Origin: Epiperipatus broadwayi
Lineage: Eukaryota > Onychophora > Udeonychophora > Euonychophora > Peripatidae
Reading direction: 5' to 3'
Length of the DNA stretch: 64,000 nt
Assembly: GCA_028023455.1 (NCBI GenBank)
Contig: JAQFVV010000072.1
Coordinates: 4,360,501 to 4,424,500 of the forward strand
Below the pieces are notes generated by a model that saw only the letters and a program-made list of their open reading frames with translations, did no database searches and had not been told where the DNA came from. Each line of letters begins with the position of its first letter. Position 1 is the first letter of the stretch. The position numbers were made by a program, and so were the translations under genes. Shown here one piece after another: positions 53,831 to 64,000 of the stretch.

Positions 53831-56800
53831 ACAAAAAATAAATATGTAATAAACTAGAGAACAAATAGTATTCCAATCAGCAGAAAATAGTTTTTTTTTA
53901 ACAGAATAACCATGAATATGACGTGAAAATGTTGAAAGTATACTTGATGCTAATAATTTAACAAACATATTTCATTATTTCTTTTTACATTGATATTAAT
54001 ACGGCAGAGGATCAAAATATATTTTTGCATATAAAATGCTCTTATAGATCATCAATAGTACACATGTCTGATATGCCTACAACTTGTAATCAAACCTAGG
54101 CCATATATACTTGAAGATTATTTCAGCAGACTTGAAATTATTTTTGTTCTCTGAAGTAATCAACCCACAGTCAATAGAGTAAACCATCCAATATAGGTTA
54201 GAAAATGGGCATTTGGCTTTCATCCCATGAGAATTAAATAAAAAATAGAAAGGGATTCAAACTCTTATCACTAAGCATTTGATGATCTTGGTGGTCCTAT
54301 TTTTTAATCATTATTTCTCCATAAGATTTGCCATGCGGTCGGGCTATTTAATGACTATCTTGTTAAATGTGAGATAGCATTTGTAAAACTGCCTTCATTA
54401 GAAGCTACTCAGAAATTAATTTGATCATTTCAAATAAAGAAAAACATGGAGAGACAAAATAAATTCACTAGAGATATTTTTGCAACAGCTATACAAACCA
54501 ATTTCTGAACCACAAATACACTAAATTTTTGACATGTATTGTATAAATGTATACTAATATATAATTTTAAGTGTAACAGGAGGGGTGGGTGATGAATGGT
54601 ATGAACCTGGGGTGAGAAGGTGGTATAAATCTGGGGTGATGAAAAATCATCATCACTCCCAGTCCATTTAAAATGAAATATGGATTTCAGGCAATCAATC
54701 ATCCTCTGCACGTTTAAGGCTATGAATCTCAGCACAAAGAAGTGGGTCATTTTCTCCATGTGAATTTCAAACTCCTGCGAAGGAAATATTGGCAGCTCCC
54801 CAATCTAATGTTCTGCCAACTATACGGTCAGCTAAAACCAAATTTATTCTGTGTTTATTTCTTCCTTTATTTTGCATATATATTTATGCGCACATACTAT
54901 ATTAGTGTATGCTAAGTGACTACAGTAATAGATTTTCTCTCAATGTTATAGTATTACAAAACTTGCAATCTACATGACAGTATATTTTCTATGCTTTTTT
55001 TCATTACTTTCTATTTCACTATTTTAAGCATTCAACAAACATATCTGTTTTTGATTGTTTGATACTTTGTCTGCTGTCTTCTTAACTTTTTTTGCAGCCT
55101 ACATTTCTTTCTGAAAGATTTCAACAATGTGTCTAATTGTAGTTCTTTATCATATTTTACTTTCAGTCACCCCAATCAATAGTGCACTTCTTGGGAATAT
55201 ACTTTATTACATATGGGATTAGCCTCTCCAATGGAAAACCATATTCAAGGTCACTATAAATTATTTTCTTAGAAGGCTTTATATTGTTCATTCATTTCAC
55301 ATATCCAATCCAATGAAGTGGTTTTACAATAGGGGTTCGATAGCATCACTCAGCAAGCTGAAAAATATATTGGTCAGTTTTATGGTCTTTTCACCATATT
55401 TTTTTTAGAAATATCTTTTAATTGAATTTTTCCTAATCTTTATGTTATATAGATATGGGTTCAAACCCTTCTTTCATATAATAAATTTGTAAAATAACAT
55501 TAATATGCACAACTAATTTATTTCACTGTGATGAAATATTCTACCATAAAATTTGTTAATAATAGTATCAATATATTTATGTTATATGTATAAAAAGTGA
55601 ATATTGTGAAACAAAAATAATTAATTTATTTCTATAATTCTATTGTATTAAATAATGATTACTAACATTTTAATCAAATTTGACTTTAGTATTATGACCT
55701 GCATGGATTTGGAGCTTATGACCCATGGATCATGGCTAAAATCTGTTACTTCCCGGACATGAATTTTATATCGCAATAAACAATCCATTAATATTATAAG
55801 TATTATGTTAATATATGTTAGGGAAATCTGAGATGTGTTTATTTAATCAAGTTACAACAAAAAGTACAATATTATACAAGCAACTTATATATAACAGTAT
55901 TTCATTTATAAATATAATTATTAACCTTATCAAGCATTGATAGTTTAAATAACAAAATTCCTAGTACTTTTCATCCTTATCATCTATCACTATTTCCTCT
56001 TCATTAATATATATATTATTTACTTTTATAAAATGATTTTTCGATAATAAATAGAAAACAAACTTTATCAAGATTTTATATATATCTTTATAAAAAAAAA
56101 AAAATTAAAAAAATACGTTTCAGTTTTATATTTTAAATAAAGCAAATACATTATTTGTTATTCTAATGCTAAAGATGAAATAAAATGCTTCTTTTATTTG
56201 TGAAGGAAAATTAACAATCATAGCTTTTCTATTTTCAGTTAGATTCAATGCAACAGGTGTTACTATTACCATGGAAACCAGTTGATATCTTAATCAAAAA
56301 CAACCATTTATCCAATGAATGCCAAGATCACATATTAAACAATTGTAGAACATTTACTCCTGCTGGTATAAAATCTCAGAATAACTAAATCACCTTTTCT
56401 TTAAACATTAACCATAAATAACTACGTCAAAATAAATAATCTAAAAAAATATGTACACATAAAAACCGATTTATTTTTAATTTCTCTGGTTTTCAAACTT
56501 GTATGAATCTCCGCGCAACTGGTATTACGATGATGGGAGGGAATAATTCAAATTTAAAAGGACCTTGCACAAATAATTGCACGCAATTTGAATATATTTG
56601 TATATGCCTTGCGTGCGTATTATACGAGAGATGTTCTAAAATTCAAATGTGTCTAAAAATAAAAGCATATTTACACCTCATCTTATCAGTTTTCGAAAAT
56701 AGTTTTATTTTTAATAATATATCATATCTATATACCCATATACAGGGTATATAAATAAATGGGAGAAAATCTTTACATAGATAGACATGTTTGACATTCA

Positions 56801-57059
56801 TGTTATATTTATAGGTAAATAAAAATCTATTCAATGGATAATAAATGTTAAAAATCAGTATAAATAATAACAATGGTAATTGGAAAACAAAAAATAAAAC
56901 CATTACAATTTAACTGAAAGGTGCCAAACTTCTAATTATCACAAACACGCTACTATTCTATCCAAATAAATTCCTTAATGATTATTACTAATTTATTCAT
57001 TCGGCTAGAAACTATTGTATCATTTTTAGCTTAGATATATATTTTAATTAGAGATTAAT
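53831..57059. other. 3.2 kb AT-rich stretch, no gene seen
   Basis: No recognised domain. Frames at 54430-54759 and 56503-56903 have no supporting motif. Some host exon could be hidden here, but nothing in the sequence shows it. Confidence 0.45.
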
Positions 57060-57545
57060 ATACCTATTATATCTATTTAGAGGGAATTGGAGCACAGACT
57101 TCCAAGCTCTCTTCAGCTAATCACTCTATCTTATATAATCGAGACCCATGTCCACATACATCCAAAAAAGATAAACGATCTCTAACACGTATTTCGTGCT
57201 GAACCAGCACTCACCACTTGGGTCGAGATCATCATCTTCCACACACATATATATTGGCATCAACAAGAGCTTTGAGCATTCCATCATCATATTTCAATAA
57301 TATGCATGGCTGAAAAGTTGGAGGGTGGAGAAGATTGAAGCATGTCCATTAAAGTTTGAAGATTTGCTATCTGAATATAAACGGAGCACTGATGTATATA
57401 TATATATGTGGGAGATGGTGATCCAGACCAACTAATGAGTGTTGATTAAGCATGAAACACATAATATATTGGAGATCTTTTTTTTTTACATGTATGTGGT
57501 TATGTGTAAAGACTGTGTTCAAATCCTCTCTAAACACAACTAAAG
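57060..57545. repeat. dispersed foldback FB18 (copy 2, longer form)
   Basis: It shares its order of blocks with 28541-28970: AGACTTCCAAGCTCTCTTCA, GGCATCAACAAGAGCTTTG, AAAAGTTGGAGGGTGGAG, CATGTCCATTAAAGTTTG, GACCAACTAATGAGTG. It has an additional inverted arm: TTTCGTGCTGAACCAGCACT and GATCATCATCTTCCACAC on the left pair with GGGAGATGGTGATCCAGACC and GATTAAGCATGAAACAC on the right. Copy 1 lacks the left part of this arm. Confidence 0.75.
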
Positions 57546-58639
57546 TTCAGTATATACATTACACTTGTAACCAACTATTTTATCTATTATATATTTACTG
57601 TATATTATTTACAATATAAAGGACAGCAAAGATACCACAAACTCAGTGTAATTTTAAAAAATCACATGGTTTTTGTCTTCTTGCAAATGCCATAAAAGTA
57701 TTGTGAACAAAAGAGGGATTTACTGCTGTCATGATAATATACAATAACAAGATATATGCACAAGTGATAAGATATATACAGTAGTTTAAATACAAAGGTT
57801 TGCCGCTGTTACAGTTAACAAATTTTTAGTTGTTCATAGAACTACTGCTAGGGCAGAAATTCTGAAAACTCCCCTTTTGATCTCTTATACCTCAAGCCTA
57901 TAAGTGACTATCTTGTATGCATGTACAATGGTGGATCAGTACCTAGCATACTCCTGCTCCAGATCTGAACATGCTTCAGTGTGTTACTTAATAATGGATA
58001 ATGAGCTTACTGTCATCTGATATCTAATAATTATCTAATACCTGTCTTCTTTCAAATAGACTTCCAATATATATAGCCAGATCTGTTTGTTCTATATTGG
58101 AAACAATGAAATTTATTGACCTAGTTCCCCAGTTGACCTGTTTATGGCATTGACTACTTATTCACATCTATTGACACTGTATTGTATTGTATGTTCAATC
58201 TGTTCTTGATATTACAATTTAACATATACATTATTTATGGGTAAGCTTGAGATGAGTTCATGACAATTTGACTCAGTTAATCAAGCAAGTTTGTGATATT
58301 GTTTAAAATTAATTAGTTGTTCATCAAAATTTATTTATATTATGCAATTTGTGCATGATGGAATGAGAGAAAGTGTTATTACTGCAAATGGAAAATCTGA
58401 AGTATTTGAAATGAAAACTGATGATTAACAAAAATGTGTCTTTGCATTAAAATCTGCGATATTGGTTTCAGTTTTTATAACAACTGTCATTAGGGCTGTT
58501 TACAAGCAGCTTAATGAAGCAGAATTCAAGATGTGATGCAGGTTTGATTTTTAATTTCAGTCTATTAAAAGCAAAATAAAAACATTTTAGATTCCTGTGA
58601 TTTTGTTATTTTTACCAGTTCAAAAGATGTAGCTTGTTG
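57546..58639. other. no gene seen
   Basis: AT-rich DNA; no recognised frame or repeat. Confidence 0.5.
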
Positions 58640-59145
58640 AGGAATTGGTAATGCTCATTGTTTATATTTTACAAGCTTAAAAAAATTGAGTCATGTAATC
58701 TATGACTTTTATTTTGACTATTTATAGTCTCTGCCTTAAGTCTTATGCGATGTTATATTGCTAAGATTACTAATATATGGTATGGCTGAAGATCTCTCAG
58801 CCCCATATAGCTATTTGAGTTGGATAGCTGGGTTTGAAGACATTTAGGTGTCTGAAAATTTCAGATTTTCCACTCAATAGATAACTTTTAGATAAATGCT
58901 GGCTTTGGGTTTGTATTTTTAGATCTAGTGTCTAAAGCTATCCTAGTGCCTCTCTGAGGAATACCAAAGCACAAAATCATGGTAGGGGCTCCTGACAGAT
59001 ATTTTAAATGCTTTCTCTGGCTAAGCATTTATCACAAAGCTTGTTGAGCAATTGGCAATGTTCATATCTTACAAGCTTAAGAGAATTCGGTCAAGTGATC
59101 TATGACTCTTATTTCAACTATTTAGAAGTAGTCTATGTTTTGAAT
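58640..59145. repeat. remnant of the FB5/FB15-type family, duplicated terminus
   Basis: Two direct copies of a terminal segment (about 58643-58738 and 59048-59143) share TTGTTGAG-AATTGG-AATG, ACAAGCTTAA, GATC/AATC-TATGACT and TTATTT-ACTATTTA. Between them lie TCTCTGAGGAATACCAAAGC and ATATTTTAAATGCTTTCTCT, which match the right side of FB15. It is one element with a duplicated end, or two overlapping copies. The frame at 59008-59220 is not a gene. Confidence 0.6.
58949..58990 (+). ncRNA. decayed hammerhead-like motif
   Basis: CTGAGGA (58954-58960), a stem II remnant (AUAC-CAAA-GCAC), then CAAAA instead of CGAAA, and GGUA at the cleavage position. Stem I has U-G, C-G, U-G, C-G. G12 is lost, so it is probably inactive. 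Confidence 0.3.
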
Positions 59146-60029
59146 TGTTTAATAATCAATTTTTTGCAGTTGACAATTTATTATATAGATATGTGTGAAT
59201 TTATGTTACTTTTATTTTAGACCAACAACAGTCAGTGACCAATGAAAATTGCATATTGTAAACGTCTTTTTGCATTAAAGAGAAGAATCATCGTTTCAAT
59301 TACAGCTTTGATTCTCTTATAGAGACAAAGCGTTTCCATAATTATGTTTTAAAAAAACAAAGTTCATAACTTTTCTTACTTTCCTTATTGTCAATAGTCT
59401 CTTCCACTCCATTTGAATATTATAATTTTAATAATATTTAACAGATGTAATTGTTGAAATAGTTTTCAACTATGTGGACATTTCTGTTATTTTTATTTTA
59501 GAAAAAACACTGTCAGATGTTTATAGATAGTGACCAATGAAAATTGATTTTGCATTGACTGATTTTCCTAAAAGAAAAAACAAACAGTAATTTTCACATA
59601 TTTAAAAAAATTTAAACATATATTAAAATATTAATACAATATAAAATATTTTAAAAGATAAATTGTGCAAGGGATAATTTATTGTTTATGTATATATAAA
59701 TTATACATAAAAGCACAAACATACAAATAACGGAAAATCATATCACATTATACATATCATTAAATCAGTTTTATAAATTGACTTTTTTAATTTTTTAGAA
59801 AATATAGTTTTTGGTATGATTTTGTTTTGCAATTCATTAAAACAATATTTTAGACTCACATTCTTAAATTTGTCTATGGTTTGTCCTATATTTCAAATAC
59901 ATCTTTTCTTCAAATGTCAGCTTTCTTTATTCTACAGAGTTTCTTCCAACCTAATTATTTATTAACTGAAATACAGGCTTATTATGTATCTATATCAATG
60001 TATGTAATATATAGAGTATATAAGCACAG
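59146..60029. other. no gene seen
   Basis: AT-rich DNA. Short repeated strings (CAGTGACCAATGAAAATTG at about 59233, GTGACCAATGAAAATTG at about 59529) suggest an old duplication. Confidence 0.45.
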
Positions 60030-60190
60030 ATGGACTGTTGGAGTATAAGATGGATTGGAACCTGTCCATTAAAGTAGGAAGATTGGCTATCTTAATGTAT
60101 ATCTGAGCACTTTTTGCATATATTTATAAAGATGATAATCTAGACTAACTGATGATTGCTGGTTTAGCATGAAATACATATTGTACCAGT
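60030..60190. repeat. dispersed foldback FB18 (partial copy 3)
   Basis: CTGTCCATTAAAGTAGGAAG, TGATAATCTAGACTAACTGA and GGTTTAGCATGAAATACAT match the middle and right parts of the copies at 28.7 and 57.4 kb. The left half is missing. Confidence 0.65.
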
Positions 60191-61250
60191 CGAAAAACGT
60201 CCACCACCTAAACTGCAAGTCAGATCCAAACTCAGCTGAAACAAACTGAATTCAAACCCAACTCAACAGCTCAGATTAGTAGAAATCTAAATCGACGGCA
60301 CAGTGCTATACGCCAAGAAACTAGCTCAACGGTTGTTGAGGATCAGAGACCCCTGAACTGACATTAATATCTGTTAATAAACTGACTAAAATAATTTTAA
60401 ATCGAATCATATGTATCTGTTTGGGTTGCCAACACAGTCAGTGAGCATTAATATTTAAAATAATTATTGAATAAAAGATATAGAACTAAGAAACCAAGTG
60501 TGTTTAGAAAATATTTAATAATAATAATTTGTTTTGGTTGAATAATGATTATATTAATCACCTCTAGCCTTTAACAGAATTTATAATAATAATAAGGATG
60601 GCGGTCCTCATTATATGCCAATGAGTATTACGCAATATTGGAATTCTATGTCTATGCCCTCCAACAAGAAAATAAAGGCAGATAAAGGTATTCATTAGTA
60701 AAGGAAATTATTACTCTAATTTTATACGAAAGAATGTGATATTTATTTTCACATTCGCAAATCCATTCATGAAGAGCACGATACGTATTTTAGGGCATAA
60801 CTTTAATCTTTATTGGAAAACTTATTTAATTAAATATAACGGAGAATTTGTTGGACTTTAATTGAAATCACTTCATCACAAATTACGAGCATTAGAGCGA
60901 GCTTTACCGGAACAGAGAGGCAACGGTGCTGACAAATTATGAGCTAGAAAGTGAAATTGAAAGACGATAGCTAGTCGATGATCGAAGTCCTATGGCAGCT
61001 TGCTTCTGACAAGTCTTATGCCCTTTGACTAATATGAACAGGAGAGGAAGTGCTTTCTTCATCGATAATTAAAAATAACAGAAATATTATCACCGACCAG
61101 CCTAACGGAGTGGAAGATTGCCCTATGTCAGCAATGTTGAAGATGATGACTTGATAGTCATCGTTTGAATACTAAAACCCATATAGAATGCTCTACGTGA
61201 TGACTTGATCAATTAATTAAAGTCAAACAAGCTTTTAGATAAAACTATTT
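60191..61250. other. slightly GC-richer stretch, unassigned
   Basis: This part is less AT-biased than its surroundings and contains an open stretch at about 60215-60355 (plus strand, about 45 codons, rich in Gln, Thr and Ser), but no domain is recognised. It could be decayed retroelement or host exon sequence. I cannot support either. Confidence 0.3.
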
Positions 61251-64000
61251 CAACGCATTTATAAATTATAGTAATTATGCCCCAACCATCGTGCCCTTCC
61301 TGAATCTTAATAGCGAGTAACAGAAATTTGAATTAGAATATATTTGATTCCTTTATCGACCCTTTTGCAATAAAACATTTTAAGATTATACATGAATAAA
61401 AAAATATTAGTGAAATGAGAAAATAGCAGTCGCATAGATTAGAAACGGAGCTAATAATTTATTATTAGCCAATTATAAAAAATAACACACATTTAATAAT
61501 TTCTTTCGACTCGATGATTGATAGAATTGTATAAATCTAGTTATAATGGGCGAGAATTAACTATCAGAATTAATCTTATATTACTTGTATAAGGCAAAGG
61601 AAACAAAGGAGATCATCGAGTTGAAGGATTATTGGCATATAATTACAAATAACACATTAATAAAATATTTAATAAATATATATAATAAAATAAATGAACC
61701 ACCATCATGAGAAGGGAAAGTTAAATTTAAAGACTAGAAGTTGAGAGAATTACTAATATAAAATAGCATAAATAAAAGGTGTTACACAGATTATTACATT
61801 TATAAATGAGAAGAGCTCTTAAAAGGAGTGTAAAGTAAGGTTCAGAAACTGTCCAGATAGTTTAAGGTTCATTATGGAAATATATTACCCATTTCTTCCA
61901 GGGCTGGTTTCCTTAGTTTACACATCCAGGTTGGTAAAAACGTAGGCATGCATTTGATCGATTACTTGAACAACATTTTAGTGGCTTTTCATAATTTTAG
62001 CAGCATGATTGATCTGGAAAAGATTCAGCAGCTCCATTGAAGATTTTCAGGGGACTTCAGGAACAATAGCCAGATTCCTGACATTTAGCCCCTTACCATG
62101 ATGGGAACACTTTTTGAATTCATGATTTTGAACAGCACATAATTTACTGACACTTTTCTGCAACAAAGATGGCTTATTTTTCCAAACTTCTCAGAGCTAT
62201 ATATCCTGTCCTCTGATGCCTTCAGGCTAGCGCTTCTTTCATTATCAATGTTTTTAGATTTACTGGTTGTTTTTAGATACATTCCTTCGATAAGGCTTTC
62301 AAACTCATTAACTTGAATTCATTTTCTAATTAGAAAATGAATTCTTAAAATCAGAAAATGATTTTAATTAGGAAATCCTTATCTTTTTTTCTAATTCATA
62401 AAACTTTAACTATTGCTTTTGGAAAGGGAAAATCTGAAAGCTTATCGAAAGAATGTAGCTTTTAATCATTAAAACTTTAACAAATTATTTAAAAATAAAA
62501 TCAAACATTCCCGACGCAATGAAACTTTCAAACAAGTATATATATTTAAGTATTTACAAATATATACGCACAATCCACGCAGTTGTTATATATATAAATT
62601 CATGAATAATTCTATCATGAATTTATTAATAGAATTGATCAATTTAAATCTGAGACTAATTAATTTTAATATGCATTTATGAAATAAAACACTCTTTATG
62701 GAAATTAGCGTGGATTGAACGAATAAAGCCCATTGCATCAGAAATTCAAGGTTAGTACTAGGATTTGAAGTGGGCTTATGGCTAGATGTCATGAAGCTAG
62801 GATCAAACTCAGATCCGACTGCTTCAATATATTGGTGATTGTTTATCTTTTTGGCATATATGTGTTCAAGTATATCAGTATTATGAAACAGAGTGGAGAA
62901 TGTTGGATCCTAATTATTTATTGGATATTTTTTTAAAATATTAACTGAATTTCTTTAGTAAATATCCTTTAATTTTATATTTTTATTCTAATCATGCATT
63001 CAAACTTTTTTCACATTAGATCAAAATAGATGTTATTATTTAACTAAAATGATATATATATATATTTTAATAAATAAAATGTCAAGATTTATTTTTACAT
63101 TTATGTCTACAAGAATGTATTAAATAAAATCAAGAAAATAACATCCCCCCCCCCTCAAAAAAAAAAACAAAACCAGTTCACTTACTAAAACAAATATAAA
63201 TGATTAATAATAAATAAATTATTTCTTGAATACTTATGATACAGTTGTTTCTTCAGATCAAAGGCTTGTTAGGAAGAGAGATTAGGCTCCAGGTAGCCAT
63301 AAATACTGATGTTTGGGGGGGGGGGGCAGGGACAATTTTTCTATCTCTTTCTTTAATTTTGTTCATCAAGGATAAGGAAAGCTCATGTTTGTTACTAGTC
63401 AAAGTATTGAATATTAATTTGCATCTGATGGACCAGATTGTAAATAATAAGAAGGTAGCTATCCTTATTGTTGGGGAAAATCTGCTTTTAATAACATCAA
63501 TTAGAAATAATGGAGTATGCTTCTTTATTTTGGATATTGTAAGGATTGTATTCCTGTGAGTTTGAAGTGCTTTACACCATTAAAACAGATGATTAACAGT
63601 TTCATTTGCATTAAGACCGAGCTGTCAAATAGAATTTATTTTTGCAACTTCTGTAAGAGATAAAATAGTTTGTAGATAGAATATCTAAGTTAATCTTTAA
63701 AATAAAATCCAGATATTTTTGGCTCTAGATGCCAGTACCTGAATTTTCTGATGATGATATTGTTGCTAATGTTAAGCATAGTGGGATTTGGAGTTCTATT
63801 AATATGGATGAGATTATATGCCTTCCAGAAGTTGATCATCTTCGTAAAAATGTGGTCCACTAAATTTATATTTTTATTAATTGAGATTATAGATGTAAGC
63901 CAACCATTCTTTTTTGGTGGAGGCTGATCAGTGGGAACAATTTTGATAAAAAACATGGCATTAGGATAATTTGTTTTGAACTTATATACAGGATTGACCG
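61251..64000. other. 2.75 kb AT-rich stretch, no gene seen
   Basis: Short frames at 62085-62282, 62586-62792, 63236-63559 and 63690-63956 show no domain. C- and G-runs lie near 63145 and 63315. A small exact palindrome, GAATTCATTTTCTAATTAGAA and its mirror, spans 62315-62345. Confidence 0.5.

Noticed and set aside
54430-54759. 109-residue minus-strand frame
   Set aside because: No domain or repeat support, and no sign of splice-linked neighbours. It could not be supported as a gene.

Overview
The window looks like eukaryotic, most likely invertebrate metazoan, intergenic or intronic DNA. It is very AT-rich and full of retroelement debris: an RTE-clade LINE, GIY-YIG Penelope-like elements (PLEs), a tRNA-derived SINE, an LTR element and many palindromes. 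I cannot name the species. I found no convincing host protein gene. Every reading frame with a recognisable domain is transposon-derived and damaged. No bacterial-type features (operons, ribosome binding sites, CRISPR) are present.

Layout. 0-13.2 kb: an RTE 3' fragment (1.5-2.1 kb), then about ten foldback palindromes with arms of 40-300 bp. 13.8-16.1 kb: a long poly-T tract against a 5'-truncated RTE LINE. 17.9-24.3 kb: more foldbacks, including a 1.2 kb terminal-inverted-repeat element (19.1-20.3 kb) carrying a LINE reverse-transcriptase C-terminal reading frame. 24.9-31.7 kb: three short tRNA-derived SINEs with clear target-site duplications, a (GA)n tract, a foldback remnant and a tandemly duplicated RTE tail. 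30.3-53.8 kb: a PLE-rich zone with fragments at 30.3, 33.5, 38.7, 51.9 and 53.6 kb and a main cluster at 40.8-51.2 kb. In the cluster, a minus-strand PLE with an upstream 3' partial copy (pseudo-LTR arrangement) lies head-to-head with a plus-strand PLE. That second PLE is split by a 5.3 kb LTR element whose 2.24 kb LTRs are almost identical. 54-64 kb: mostly featureless AT-rich DNA with three dispersed repeats.

Most interesting signal: several foldbacks contain motifs that read as type I hammerhead ribozymes. The best are at 8091-8132 (-), 8488-8529 (+) and 3806-3847 (-), with the CUGANGA and GAAA cores, a pairing stem I, a very short stem III and a UC cleavage position. Decayed versions occur in related palindromes at 6.94, 19.2, 20.1, 26.5 and 58.95 kb. 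A hairpin with a related but changed core lies just downstream of, or across, the end of the GIY-YIG reading frame in at least three PLE lineages here. This suggests, but does not prove, a link between the PLEs and the foldbacks. All structural and family calls are by eye.
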